Source: Aquimarina sp. MAR_2010_214 (lineage in GTDB: Bacteria > Bacteroidota > Bacteroidia > Flavobacteriales > Flavobacteriaceae). Taken from it: a stretch of DNA of 64,000 bases. The notes beneath the pieces were generated by a model that was not told where the DNA came from, did not search any database, and saw only the letters and a list, made by a program, of their open reading frames with translations. The stretch spans positions 434,001-498,000 of the forward strand of contig NZ_PJMS01000001.1 of NCBI RefSeq assembly GCF_002846555.1, in the 5' to 3' direction. How positions within the stretch are numbered: the first letter of the stretch is position 1; the number at the start of each line of letters is the position of its first letter. Below, piece by piece: positions 19,712 to 28,643 of the stretch. The translations under genes and the position numbers were made by a program.

Positions 19712-19786
19712 ATTTAAAAATTTATTCCCTAAAAAAAGCTATTGTATAAAATTACGATTTAAAATACTTAGTTCGAATAAAAACAT

Positions 19787-19821
19787 AAAAAAAGAGACCC
19801 TTGGGATTGAGTCTCTTTTTT
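19787..19821. terminator. Bidirectional intrinsic terminator
   Basis: AAAAAAGAGAC pairs with GTCTCTTTTTT around a 12-nt loop. It ends transcription of the minus-strand gene at 19883-20218. Confidence 0.75.
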
Positions 19822-19882
19822 AGCACTAAACAACTTTATATCGTCCTTGGTTGCAAAACGATATTCTTTTCTACCCCTAGAT

Positions 19883-20218
19883 TTAAGATTTATTGTCGTT
19901 TGGCTTTATCCATTCGCCATTAGCACTTGCAAATACAACTTTGGTATTACCGTATCTATCTTGTAAGATAATTTTATACGTATTATCCTTAGACATATAT
20001 GCTTGTACAATCCTTAACTTTCCAAAATCTTTGGCAGCTGCTTCTTGGATTGATAATGGCAATTCTACAATATTGATTTCAGTATATTCTTGCTGCTCAT
20101 ATTCATAATCTCTATACTCGAGATCATCGTTAAGGACTGCTAATTCGTCCTGAGCTAACACACCCTGTGCCGAAAAGATACTTACTACAATTGCTACTAT
20201 CATTGGTAACTTTTTCAT
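19883..20218 (-). CDS. Small secreted PepSY-like protein
   Basis: 111 residues with a signal peptide (MKKLPMIVAIVVSIFSAQGVLA). The segment ELPLSIQEAAAKDFGKLRIVQAYMSKD followed by YKIILQDRYGNTKVVFASANGEW resembles one repeat of the PepSY-like periplasmic fold common in Bacteroidota. Function unknown. The ~190 bp upstream contain related GTGTRGAAA words (see findings). Confidence 0.65.
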   Translation of the reverse strand: MKKLPMIVAIVVSIFSAQGVLAQDELAVLNDDLEYRDYEYEQQEYTEINIVELPLSIQEAAAKDFGKLRIVQAYMSKDNTYKIILQDRYGNTKVVFASANGEWIKPNDNKS

Positions 20219-20412
20219 TTTGGGTTACTGAATTATTTCTACAGTTAATAAATAGTAATAATTGTTCCAAAGATGTAACTCAAAACAAAAATAACACAAA
20301 TAACTGTATATCAATAGTTTACAATATTCACACATAAAGACAATTAAGTGTGGAAAATGTAGAATCCACACAAAAGTGTAGAAATATTACACGTTTTTCA
20401 GAAAAGAATAAC

Positions 20413-20814
20413 TCATAAAGAAGGTTTTTTACGATTAGCTTTTTTTAATGAATGCTTTTGTTTGCTATCTAAACGTTTTTTGATAGCTGCCTTAGAAGGT
20501 TTAGTTTGTTTTCTTTTTTTAGTAATATAGAGGTTAGCTTTAAGAATATCCAAAAGTCTTTTTATCACTAGTTCTTTATTTCTATGTTGACTTCTACTAT
20601 CACCGCATTGCAATAATAAAACACCAGATTTGGTTAATCGCGAAGATAATTTCTGGCTCAACCGTAATTTTTCATCATCAGTAAGTCCTGATGATGTCTT
20701 AATATCGAAAGTAAGTTCTATTTTTGAAGATACTTTATTTACATGTTGACCTCCTGCTCCAGAACTTCGAACAGCTTTAAATTTTAATTCATTTATGATT
20801 ACTGCGGTATTCAC
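20413..20814 (-). CDS. arfB: Peptidyl-tRNA hydrolase ArfB (YaeJ-like ribosome rescue factor)
   Basis: 133 residues. The catalytic GGQ is in RSSGAGGQHVNKVSSKIEL, and the C-terminal basic tail (KKRKQTKPSKAAIKKRL... KKANRKKPS) is the part that enters the empty mRNA channel of stalled ribosomes. It frees ribosomes stuck on mRNAs without a stop codon. The start is a GTG overlapping the DUF4301 stop by 4 bp, so translation is coupled. Confidence 0.93.
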   Translation of the reverse strand: MNTAVIINELKFKAVRSSGAGGQHVNKVSSKIELTFDIKTSSGLTDDEKLRLSQKLSSRLTKSGVLLLQCGDSRSQHRNKELVIKRLLDILKANLYITKKRKQTKPSKAAIKKRLDSKQKHSLKKANRKKPSL

Positions 20815-22376
20815 GAAAAAAGAGTTACCTGGTGCGCAGATTTAAGTAAGTCGTTTACTGTTTTTACGGGGTTAAATGTAGTTAATGGTACTTCTATAAA
20901 TACACTGATCCAATTTGCCATTGCACCATTCCATAATCCAGGAAGTTCTAGTGCTTTTAGAATCTTGCCATTCAGCGTTTTTTCTGTAATAAATCCTGCA
21001 TCAGGATCCACAAAATCCAGTAGGTTAAATTTCTTTCCTTTATAGTCCCTTACACCACACACCAAATCAACTGGATTAAAATGAGTGGCATTACCAAGAA
21101 TCTCTTCTTGTCTACGATCTTTCTTATCAATCTGTGGTGCTTCAATAATCTGTAATACTAATCTTCCATTTTCGCGCTTTATCCAAAATGGTCCTCCTCC
21201 TGGTTCCCCTTCATTAATTACCATACCACAAACCCGAATAGGTCGATTTAAGGATTCACGTAAGAATTGAAGTTTATATGTATCAGAGAACTTATCAAAA
21301 TCCAATGGTAACCTAACATTAAGTTGCTTCACCAAAAATTTCTTGATATCCTTTAATTCTGCTTCTGATGGTTTCTTTTCATCAATTGCATTCAATATCC
21401 TAAATACTTCGTCCTGAATCTCGATTAACTTCCCAGCGAGCACTTTTTTATATCCCGAAACTTCATCCTGATATTTACGCACTACTACGTTGTCTATATT
21501 TTTAATGTAAATGATATCACCTTCCAAATCATTTAAGTTTTCGATCAACGCCCCATGTCCTCCAGGCCTAAATAACAAACATCCATTTTCTTTTCTAAAC
21601 GGCTCATTATCCTCTGTCACAGCAATAGTATCTGTTTCTGATTTTTGAAATGAATATGTAATACTAAAATTAGTATTAGTCTTCTCTTCAACTTTTTTCT
21701 TAATTCTTTCAAACTCATCCTTAAAAGCTTCAAGATGTTCTTTAGAAATTGTAAAATGTAATTTAGAATCCCCTTTATCATTAGTATTATAACCTGCTGC
21801 CTCGTATAAATGCTCTTCAAAAGAAGTCGCTATACTAGCATCATATTTATGAAAAGGGAAAAGTCCTTTGGGAAAAGTCCCATAATTCAATCCTTTTTCC
21901 TTTAACATCATTTCTACAAAAATATACAATTGCTTCCCTTCAGATAAGGATCTAAATTTAGGGTATGCACTTTTTACTTTTTCCATAACGACATCATAGA
22001 ATGGGAATTTTTCTAGGCCTATTAAAAAAAGTCGTATTGCATTTGCTTTTTCATGATTCGTATAAGAGTTAAGGCTTTCTTTCTCAAAATCATAATTATC
22101 AAGAAATCGAAATAAATCCTTAAACATTCGTGTAGCTGCACCAGAAGCAGGAACAAACTTTATTGTATCTAGATGTTGCACTCTAGAATCGTATAATTTG
22201 GTAAGTTCTGACTGGTAGTGTTCAGAAAACTTAAGGATTCCATTATCTAGAGTTGCTGCACTTCTTAATGCTACAAAAGGAATTTCATTTTTAAAAATTT
22301 CTATTTGTGAGAGTACTTTATCTACTGTTAATCCTTTTGATTTAATTAACTTAATATCTTTATCTGTTATATTCAC
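20811..22376 (-). CDS. DUF4301 family protein
   Basis: 521 residues, normal for this Bacteroidota family. The conserved block FVPASGAATRMFKDL and the glycine-rich FRPGGHGALIENLNDLEGD suggest a nucleotidyltransferase-like fold, and GMVINEGEPGGGPFW is another family block; no activity is known. The start is GTG, 17 bp inside the upstream kinase gene. Overlaps on both sides place it in one tight operon from 23778 to 20413. Confidence 0.88.
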   Translation of the reverse strand: MNITDKDIKLIKSKGLTVDKVLSQIEIFKNEIPFVALRSAATLDNGILKFSEHYQSELTKLYDSRVQHLDTIKFVPASGAATRMFKDLFRFLDNYDFEKESLNSYTNHEKANAIRLFLIGLEKFPFYDVVMEKVKSAYPKFRSLSEGKQLYIFVEMMLKEKGLNYGTFPKGLFPFHKYDASIATSFEEHLYEAAGYNTNDKGDSKLHFTISKEHLEAFKDEFERIKKKVEEKTNTNFSITYSFQKSETDTIAVTEDNEPFRKENGCLLFRPGGHGALIENLNDLEGDIIYIKNIDNVVVRKYQDEVSGYKKVLAGKLIEIQDEVFRILNAIDEKKPSEAELKDIKKFLVKQLNVRLPLDFDKFSDTYKLQFLRESLNRPIRVCGMVINEGEPGGGPFWIKRENGRLVLQIIEAPQIDKKDRRQEEILGNATHFNPVDLVCGVRDYKGKKFNLLDFVDPDAGFITEKTLNGKILKALELPGLWNGAMANWISVFIEVPLTTFNPVKTVNDLLKSAHQVTLFS

Positions 22377-22941
22377 TTTTATGTTCTATTAATTGGCTAA
22401 TGTGTGTCAATGCTTTTTTAAAACGAGATATTTTATCTCCTTTTACGACTATATATGGAAGGTTATGCTTTTCAAGACATTCTTTAAATCTTAAAAACAT
22501 TTCTTCTCGTTCGTGGGGTTTGTCTCTTAGATCATCGGGAACCCAAGGGATGTCAATATAAGTTAAAAGATATAAATCATAAACATTTTCTAATGAAATT
22601 TTATTTAAGATTTCGGGGACAACTCCATCATAATATACTTCTGAATATACTTTTAATTCTAAAAGGTTCGTATCACAAAATAATAAGGTATCAACTTTTT
22701 GTGCTACCTGATTTTCTAATTTCATCTGACCTTTTGCAATTTGAAGCATGTCATCATATACACATACTTCTTTAGTCTCATCCCATTTTTTTTGCAAATA
22801 TTCTCGCATATATTCAGGAACACACTGGGTGTTATAATACGCTGCCAATTGTCTGGATAATGTAGTCTTGCCAGTACACTCTGGACCAAACAATACTACT
22901 CTTATACAGTTGGAGGATTGTTGTCTAAGGTTTTCTTCCAT
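22360..22941 (-). CDS. NadR-like P-loop nucleoside kinase
   Basis: 193 residues. Walker A is FGPECTGKTTLSRQLA; the following VPEYMREYL, FCDTNLLELKVYSE, YLLTYIDIPWVPDDLRD and YIVVKGDKISRF match the ribosylnicotinamide kinase half of NadR. It overlaps pnuC by 40 bp, the usual pairing for uptake and phosphorylation of nicotinamide riboside. Because a thiamine-binding-type protein starts the same operon, a thiamine-related substrate cannot be excluded. Confidence 0.85.
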   Translation of the reverse strand: MEENLRQQSSNCIRVVLFGPECTGKTTLSRQLAAYYNTQCVPEYMREYLQKKWDETKEVCVYDDMLQIAKGQMKLENQVAQKVDTLLFCDTNLLELKVYSEVYYDGVVPEILNKISLENVYDLYLLTYIDIPWVPDDLRDKPHEREEMFLRFKECLEKHNLPYIVVKGDKISRFKKALTHISQLIEHKSEYNR

Positions 22942-23534
22942 GCGATATATCCAAAAATTGCGATAATAGTAAATAATATATATTGTAAACTCGTAAATGT
23001 AAATCCTTTATAAAAATATAATGGCACCGAAATAATATCTCCAATAATCCAAAATATCCAATTCTCAATTTTCCTCCTTGCCATAAGCCACATTCCAACA
23101 AAGAATATTGCTGTTGTTAATGTATCTACATGTGCTGTCCAATCATTTAGTTTATCAAAAACAACATAAACTCCATACACAAAAACCAAAGTCATCACAA
23201 AGATTATCAATCCTATATTCTTTTCTTCAACAGTCGTTCTGGAAATTGGGGTAACATGGGTGTCATCAACTTTTCGGGTCCAGATATACCATCCATAAAT
23301 ACTCATTATAAAATAATATGCATTGATCATCATATCACCTAGTAATGACCATTGCAATAATAAATACACATAAATCGCAGTACTTATGATACCTGTTGGA
23401 TATACCCAAATCTTATTAAACCAAGCAAAAAGCACACTCAATATTCCAAAAACTACAGCTATAATTTCAAGAGCTATATGCAAATCAGAATATTCTGAAT
23501 ACTGCCCAAATAAAAAATCAAAAATGGGGCTCAT
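22902..23534 (-). CDS. pnuC: PnuC family vitamin transporter
   Basis: About 210 residues with seven predicted helices; KIWVYPTGIISTAIYVYLL and INAYYFIMSIYGWYIW are PnuC core blocks. PnuC proteins carry nicotinamide riboside, and PnuT relatives carry thiamine. An ATG at 23534 is chosen; an in-frame GTG two codons earlier is possible. It overlaps the neighbouring genes on both sides (17 bp and 40 bp). Confidence 0.9.
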   Translation of the reverse strand: MSPIFDFLFGQYSEYSDLHIALEIIAVVFGILSVLFAWFNKIWVYPTGIISTAIYVYLLLQWSLLGDMMINAYYFIMSIYGWYIWTRKVDDTHVTPISRTTVEEKNIGLIIFVMTLVFVYGVYVVFDKLNDWTAHVDTLTTAIFFVGMWLMARRKIENWIFWIIGDIISVPLYFYKGFTFTSLQYILFTIIAIFGYIAWKKTLDNNPPTV

Positions 23535-23778
23535 AATCACTTCTATTACTTTTTACCATTTTCATATACACTAAAACGTGATCCATATCTCCAAATGCAT
23601 TTTTAATTTCTAAAGTCAAAAAAGACATTACTTTATCGTATTCTCCATAGATTTGAGTACTCAAAGGGTTTTCTAAAACTGTAAACTCAGACGCTCGTAA
23701 CCGTTTTATAAAACGAATAATATGTTCTTCAAAATCGGTTTGAAGTGGGGTAAGGGTTAATTCTATTGATATTTGCAT
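23518..23778 (-). CDS. Thiamine-binding-type protein (MTH1187/YkoF-like, DUF77)
   Basis: 86 residues. ISIELTLTPLQTDFEEHIIRF, then LENPLSTQIYGEYDKVMSFLTLEIKNAF, and the terminal SDRSDYEP-like NRSDYEPHF are typical of the small ferredoxin-fold family related to the YkoF thiamine/HMP-binding domain. It leads an operon with pnuC and a NadR-like kinase. No TPP riboswitch is visible upstream of it. Confidence 0.85.
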   Translation of the reverse strand: MQISIELTLTPLQTDFEEHIIRFIKRLRASEFTVLENPLSTQIYGEYDKVMSFLTLEIKNAFGDMDHVLVYMKMVKSNRSDYEPHF

Positions 23779-23837
23779 GTTATCTTTTTATAAATGATAT
23801 TTCCCATAAAATATTCATGTAATCGTGGTTATAAAAT

Positions 23838-24479
23838 TTATATTTCAGAAGCTGGTAAAGCATATACGCAGGTAAACCCTTCAAATTCTATAAATGCCAT
23901 ATCATAATGGGTTATTTCATCTTTATAATTAACAGCACCATACACAAATGGGTATTCTAGTGTAAAAGGAGAAATAAAAATATGTTGCTCAAAACTCAAA
24001 CCTGCCGTTGCATATAACTTGTACAAAGATTCTTTGGTTCCCCAAATTATAGTTAATGCACGAGTTTTATCCAGGTTTTGTTTTTCTAAAGAATCATTCT
24101 CAAATTCATTCACAAACTTATGCGCAATTTTATGAATCTTTTCTCTTTGTTTTTCGATATCGATTCCAACAAGTTTATCACTAATTATGATTCCTGCAAA
24201 TTCGTAGGAATGAGTAATTGAGATTTGTTTTCCATCTTTAAGATGTGGTTTTCCAAATTCATCGTAGTATAGATCATGATCTGTGTATCCAAATACAGCC
24301 AGCAGATGTCGAACGCTCATAAAACCTCTGCGATGCATATCAGATTTCATATTATCTACTCTATTCTGGCAATGTGGTGTTAATTCTATTCCCTGACAGA
24401 GAGCTTCATAAGACTCTTCAATCTTCCAAATCAACACATTAGTACTTTGATCTACTGTTATAGTTTTGTAAAGAGGCAT
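23838..24479 (-). CDS. 4'-phosphopantetheinyl transferase (Sfp type)
   Basis: 213 residues. VGIDIEKQREKIHKIA and IIWGTKESLYKLYATAGL are the Mg- and CoA-binding signatures (G-I-D...W-x-x-K-E). It transfers phosphopantetheine to acyl or peptidyl carrier proteins. FGKPHLKDGKQISITHSYEF is the conserved middle block. It is divergent from ahcY with only 132 bp between starts. Confidence 0.92.
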   Translation of the reverse strand: MPLYKTITVDQSTNVLIWKIEESYEALCQGIELTPHCQNRVDNMKSDMHRRGFMSVRHLLAVFGYTDHDLYYDEFGKPHLKDGKQISITHSYEFAGIIISDKLVGIDIEKQREKIHKIAHKFVNEFENDSLEKQNLDKTRALTIIWGTKESLYKLYATAGLSFEQHIFISPFTLEYPFVYGAVNYKDEITHYDMAFIEFEGFTCVYALPASEI

Positions 24480-24501
24480 TTAAATTCTTAAAGTTATTAT
24501 G

Positions 24502-24509
24502 TACCTTTG
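24502..24509 (+). promoter_or_regulatory. ahcY -7 box with leader stem-loop
   Basis: TACCTTTG matches TAnnTTTG. Downstream, CCGAAAAA (24514-24521) can pair with TTTTTCGG (24537-24544) in the ~100-nt leader. No TTG is found at the expected -33 distance. Confidence 0.45.
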
Positions 24510-24611
24510 CAAACCGAAAAAAGGAATAACATTCAATTTTTCGGGAAACGAATTTAGAACAATTTAGTGCAAAATACCAGAAAGCACTTCATAAACATAA
24601 AATTAACTACT

Positions 24612-25922
24612 ATGAGTACCAAAACTGTACCTTATGTTCCTTACAAGGTGAAAGATATTTCATTAGCTGCTTGGGGAAGAAAAGAAATCGAATTAGCCGA
24701 AGCAGAAATGCCGGGGCTTATGTCTCTTCGTGAAGAATATAAAGATGAGCAACCTCTTAAAGGTGCCCGAATTGCAGGTTGTCTTCATATGACCATCCAG
24801 ACTGCAGTGTTAATAGAAACACTTCAGGCTCTTGGTGCCGAGGTAACATGGAGTTCTTGTAATATATTTTCTACTCAAGATCAAGCTGCAGCTGCTATTG
24901 CAGAAGCAGGTACCCCAGTATACGCTTGGAAAGGTATGAATGATGAAGAATTTGACTGGTGTATCGAGCAAACTCTATTTTTTGGTGAAGATCGTAAGCC
25001 TTTAAATATGATTCTTGATGATGGAGGAGATTTAACTAATATGGTTTTAGATAAGTATCCTGAATTAGTAGAAGGAATTAATGGTTTATCTGAAGAAACA
25101 ACTACTGGAGTTCATAGATTATATGAGCGTATGACAAATGGAACACTTCCAATGCCTGCAATTAATGTAAATGATAGTGTCACTAAATCAAAATTCGATA
25201 ATAAATACGGATGTAAAGAAAGTGCTGTTGATGCTATTCGTCGTGCTACCGATGTAATGCTTGCTGGTAAACGTGTTGTTGTTTGCGGATATGGAGATGT
25301 AGGTAAAGGTACTGCTGCATCGTTTAGAGGAGCTGGTTCTATTGTAACTGTTACTGAAATTGACCCGATTTGTGCTTTACAAGCAGCCATGGACGGTTTT
25401 GAAGTAAAAAAACTAGAAACTGTTGTTGGAAATGCAGACGTTGTTATTACCACTACGGGAAATAAAGATATTGTTCGAGCAGAACACTTTCAAGCAATGA
25501 AAGATAAAACCATTGTTTGTAATATTGGACATTTTGATAATGAGATTGATGTAGCTTGGTTAAATTCGCAAAGTGAGAAAATTGAAATCAAACCTCAAGT
25601 CGATAAGTATAACATTAACGGTAACGATATTATACTTCTTGCTGAAGGTCGTTTAGTAAACCTAGGTTGCGCAACAGGACATCCAAGTTTTGTAATGAGT
25701 AATTCATTTACCAATCAGACTTTAGCACAAATTGAGCTTTGGACCAACATTGAAAATTACAAAAATGAAGTATACATGCTTCCAAAGCATTTAGATGAAA
25801 AAGTAGCAAAATTACACCTTGCTAAAATTGGAGTAGAACTTACTGATCTTAGCAAAGATCAAGCTGAATATATTGGTGTAACTGTTGAAGGACCTTACAA
25901 GCCTGAATATTACAGATACTAA
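24612..25922 (+). CDS. ahcY: Adenosylhomocysteinase
   Basis: 436 residues from the ATG at 24612 ([15 protein letters not shown]), which matches family N-termini; an upstream in-frame start would add 15 atypical residues. Blocks include [41 protein letters not shown] (NAD binding), GHFDNEIDV and the C-terminal PYKPEYYRY whose Lys/Tyr reach the neighbouring subunit. It hydrolyses S-adenosylhomocysteine to homocysteine and adenosine. A terminator follows. Confidence 0.98.
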   Translation: MSTKTVPYVPYKVKDISLAAWGRKEIELAEAEMPGLMSLREEYKDEQPLKGARIAGCLHMTIQTAVLIETLQALGAEVTWSSCNIFSTQDQAAAAIAEAGTPVYAWKGMNDEEFDWCIEQTLFFGEDRKPLNMILDDGGDLTNMVLDKYPELVEGINGLSEETTTGVHRLYERMTNGTLPMPAINVNDSVTKSKFDNKYGCKESAVDAIRRATDVMLAGKRVVVCGYGDVGKGTAASFRGAGSIVTVTEIDPICALQAAMDGFEVKKLETVVGNADVVITTTGNKDIVRAEHFQAMKDKTIVCNIGHFDNEIDVAWLNSQSEKIEIKPQVDKYNINGNDIILLAEGRLVNLGCATGHPSFVMSNSFTNQTLAQIELWTNIENYKNEVYMLPKHLDEKVAKLHLAKIGVELTDLSKDQAEYIGVTVEGPYKPEYYRY

Positions 25923-25966
25923 AAAAAAAGATCGCTGTAGTTAAATTAAACTACTTAGCTTTTGGA

Positions 25967-26005
25967 ATAAAAAACCCTTTATCTTTTGATAAAGGGTTTT
26001 TGTTT
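25967..26005. terminator. Bidirectional terminator, copy 1 of a 39-nt inverted pair
   Basis: AAAACCCTTTATC/GATAAAGGGTTTT stem with TTTT loop, T-rich on both sides. The whole 39 nt recurs exactly, inverted, at 27139-27177. It ends ahcY and the minus-strand gene at 26023. Confidence 0.85.
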
Positions 26006-26022
26006 AGAATACCATAGTATTA

Positions 26023-26358
26023 TTACTTCTTTTTCCTAAAGATATAACTCATCCATACCGGATCATTTTCTTCAGATACAATAGATTGCCGATCTACAAA
26101 CTCCCAATTAGCAGCATTCATATAATTCAACAAATCTGAAGTCCTCTCTAGGTCCTCTAGTTGTTTAATGGTTATTTGTTTGCCTACCAAAGATGTCTGC
26201 TCCTCAACCTTAATTCTTTTCACCTTACCTCTATTATTTGCCTTTTGAATTACAATAACCTCAAGATAGTCGTATTTAGGAATATCTTGCGAAGTCGCAT
26301 CAAAGGATATACATAAAAAGAGGATACAACATAATGTTTTAGTCATTAAAGTATTCAT
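26023..26358 (-). CDS. Small secreted protein of unknown function
   Basis: 111 residues with a signal peptide (CCILFLCISFDATSQ). The C-terminal part YDYLEVIVIQKANN... LNYMNAANWEFVDRQSI... VWMSYIFRKK resembles DUF4177-like small domains (strand, helix, W-E-F, strand), but the match is weak. It is 42 bp downstream of the next secreted-protein gene and both lie between identical inverted terminators. Confidence 0.65.
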   Translation of the reverse strand: MNTLMTKTLCCILFLCISFDATSQDIPKYDYLEVIVIQKANNRGKVKRIKVEEQTSLVGKQITIKQLEDLERTSDLLNYMNAANWEFVDRQSIVSEENDPVWMSYIFRKKK

Positions 26359-26399
26359 AGTTTTTCTATTTTTGAGTTACATCAAAGATTAACTAAATA

Positions 26400-27002
26400 T
26401 TACTTTGCCTTTTTAAGGATATATTTTGCCATTTCCTTAGCTAGTTTAGCATAACTCTCGGCTATTCTGTATCCAGAATTATAATCAGCTCCATAAAAAT
26501 TACTTCCTGGTACTTTAAAGTATTTTGTAGAGAATAATATCTTATCAGGATTAGCAGTTTCATATACAATAATCGTTGCATTAACTTTAGATGGCTGTTT
26601 CATAACACCTACATTATACCCTGGATAGATCCACGTTGTTTTAACTTTCATAGTATGGGTAGCACTTTCCAGGCCTTTTTCAACTTTAACAGCCCCACCA
26701 TCAAAACGTTTGTTAAAAGATTCTATATACTTTGGTTCATACAAATTTTCGCGATCAGCAAACCAGGACTTTTTAAATTTTTCACCTTTACCAGCTTCTT
26801 TAGCTTCTCGCTTATCCATTTTATTTTTTAAGAATTCTTCTTCAGTATCAAACTTGTCAACCTTTAGATTTTCATAATCGAAAACCAAATTATATGCTGT
26901 GATACCTTTTAAATTTTTAATACTTCCTTCTTGATCTTTTCTTTTTTGACTAAAAGCAAGAGTAACAGTCATTAACAATGTTAATAATAATAACTTTTTC
27001 AT
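26400..27002 (-). CDS. Secreted protein of unknown function
   Basis: 200 residues with signal peptide MKKLLLLTLLMTVTLAFSQ. A charged middle section (KMDKREAKEAGKGEKFKKSW) precedes a beta-rich half with TTWIYPGYNVGVMKQPSKVN and a final helix SYAKLAKEMAKYILKK. It resembles Bacteroidota periplasmic proteins with no assigned role. Likely cotranscribed with 26023-26358. Confidence 0.65.
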   Translation of the reverse strand: MKKLLLLTLLMTVTLAFSQKRKDQEGSIKNLKGITAYNLVFDYENLKVDKFDTEEEFLKNKMDKREAKEAGKGEKFKKSWFADRENLYEPKYIESFNKRFDGGAVKVEKGLESATHTMKVKTTWIYPGYNVGVMKQPSKVNATIIVYETANPDKILFSTKYFKVPGSNFYGADYNSGYRIAESYAKLAKEMAKYILKKAK

Positions 27003-27138
27003 GATTCGGTTTTTAAATTTGATGATAAATATATTTCTTTTTTTTAAGAATAGGACAAAAGTCTTTTATCTCTATATTCTGAAAAGGTCAAAACAGAAGA
27101 TGCCATAAACTTAAAGTATGTATTAGAGAATTCATAAC

Positions 27139-27177
27139 AAACAAAAACCCTTTATCAAAAGATAAAGGGTTTTTTAT
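27139..27177. terminator. Bidirectional terminator, copy 2 of the 39-nt inverted pair
   Basis: Exact reverse complement of 25967-26005, including the tetraloop and the AT flanks. It lies just beyond the rpmA stop (27197) and ends the rplU-rpmA transcript. Confidence 0.85.
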
Positions 27178-27196
27178 ATTACAAAGGAAAGATCCT

Positions 27197-27457
27197 TTAT
27201 GCTTCAAATGGAACTATAGAAACATAGGATTTATTATCTTTCTTTTTAGTAAATTTCACTAAACCATCTACTTTAGCATGTAGGGTGTGATCTTTACCAG
27301 CGTATACATTTTCGCCTGGTTTGTGGGCTGTACCTCTTTGTCTTACAATGATGTTACCAGCCACGGCAGCTTGTCCACCAAATATCTTCACACCTAAGCG
27401 TTTCGATTCTGATTCTCTACCGTTTTTCGAACTACCAACTCCTTTTTTATGAGCCAT
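27197..27457 (-). CDS. rpmA: 50S ribosomal protein L27
   Basis: 86 residues. [20 protein letters not shown] and [18 protein letters not shown] are diagnostic; there is no N-terminal cleavage extension. The protein sits near the peptidyl transferase centre. It follows rplU by 48 bp, the usual L21-L27 pair. Confidence 0.97.
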   Translation of the reverse strand: MAHKKGVGSSKNGRESESKRLGVKIFGGQAAVAGNIIVRQRGTAHKPGENVYAGKDHTLHAKVDGLVKFTKKKDNKSYVSIVPFEA

Positions 27458-27505
27458 TTTCTTTCGGTTTTATTGTTAATACTTACAGGGGTTACCTGCC
27501 GTTGT

Positions 27506-28069
27506 TTATTTTCCTTGTAAAGCTTCAATTAATTCTGCTTTCTTCATAGAAGAAATTCCAGAGATTCCCTGAGCTTTAGCCATATCTTTTAATTCAGCTA
27601 CTGTCTTAGTGCTTAAATCTTCTTTACCAGCTTTTGGCTTTGCTGCTTCTTTCTTAGGAGCGGCTGCTTTAGTTTCAGCTTTTGGAGCAGAAGCTTTTAC
27701 TTCTTTCTCTGCTTTAGCTTTTGGTTCAGCTTTTTTAGCTGCTGTTTTCTTAGCTCCAGAAGTTACTATACTTTCGATAACAATTTCTGTAAGAGATTGA
27801 CGGTGACCGTTTTTAACACGGTATCCTTTACGTCTCTTTTTCTTGAAAACAATAACTTTATCACCCTTAAGGTGTCTTGTGATTTTTGCTCCTACTTGAG
27901 CTCCATCTATAGCTGGGGCGCCTAAAGTAACTTTATCTCCATCTGCTGCAAGAAGAACTTTATCAAAAGAGACTTTATCTCCTTCTTCTCCTGCTAAACG
28001 ATGTACAAATACTTTTTGGTCTTTTGCAACTTTAAATTGCTGCCCTGCTATCTCTACAATTGCGTACAT
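27506..28069 (-). CDS. rplU: 50S ribosomal protein L21 with SAP/Rho-N-like C-terminal extension
   Basis: 187 residues against ~103 for ordinary L21. The core (1-102) has MYAIVEIAGQQFKV and KKKRRKGYRVKNGHRQ. It is followed by a ~45-residue Lys/Ala/Pro linker and a final domain, TVAELKDMAKAQGISGISSM then KKAELIEAL, which resembles the Rho N-terminal/SAP nucleic-acid-binding helices. Such tails are found on L21 in many flavobacteria; their role is unknown. Confidence 0.95.
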   Translation of the reverse strand: MYAIVEIAGQQFKVAKDQKVFVHRLAGEEGDKVSFDKVLLAADGDKVTLGAPAIDGAQVGAKITRHLKGDKVIVFKKKRRKGYRVKNGHRQSLTEIVIESIVTSGAKKTAAKKAEPKAKAEKEVKASAPKAETKAAAPKKEAAKPKAGKEDLSTKTVAELKDMAKAQGISGISSMKKAELIEALQGK

Positions 28070-28108
28070 AGCGTAACGTTTAATTAATTATTTTTATAAA
28101 TAAAGAAC

Positions 28109-28136
28109 TGCACCTATTTTTAAATAGGCGGGTGCA
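28109..28136 (-). promoter_or_regulatory. Stem-loop in the rplU leader
   Basis: On the minus strand TGCA-(CCCG bulge)-CCTATTT pairs with AAATAGG-TGCA. It lies 40 bp before the rplU start. It has no T tract, so it looks more like a leader structure than a terminator; control of L21 by it is only a guess. Confidence 0.35.
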
Positions 28137-28169
28137 AATATACTGCTAATTAATTAAATGCCAAATATT

Positions 28170-28643
28170 TTATACCTCTATAGGCTTTGAATTGTGATTT
28201 TTTTTTGGATTCCAACTTTCTTTAAATAATTGCATAAAAGATAATGTGAGCACAAAAGTAGTGGCAAACCCCATGACTGCTGCAACAAACACAACTATTC
28301 CTACTCCCACATGATAATGCGAACTCCAATTTGCCAGCATTTCTGGTAAGAAATCAGTATTGATATTAGTTACATAGATCGCAAAGAAAATAATAAAAAC
28401 AAATGTAGCATTAAACCCGGTAAAAAGCCCTGCCATAAATCCTTTTTGATATTCAAAATCACTTCCTTTTTCCTGCTTGTAGTTTTTCATGGCTTTGTAC
28501 AAACCAAGAGCAACTATAATACCATTTCCTAAACTAAAAACAGGTTCTGTTTGCACACCAATCAAAGAAAGGATTAAAAAATACGCAATAAGTCCAATAG
28601 CAATAAGGAGTCCATATATAACAGGGATAGTTGATTTTTTCAT
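28170..28643 (-). CDS. DUF4199 membrane protein
   Basis: 157 residues with four predicted helices and the family pattern KSTIPVIYGLLIAIGLIAYF, LGLYKAMKNYKQEKGSDFEY, QKGFMAGLFTGFNATF. Function unknown; common in Bacteroidota. It sits upstream of rplU on the same strand. Confidence 0.85.
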   Translation of the reverse strand: MKKSTIPVIYGLLIAIGLIAYFLILSLIGVQTEPVFSLGNGIIVALGLYKAMKNYKQEKGSDFEYQKGFMAGLFTGFNATFVFIIFFAIYVTNINTDFLPEMLANWSSHYHVGVGIVVFVAAVMGFATTFVLTLSFMQLFKESWNPKKNHNSKPIEV

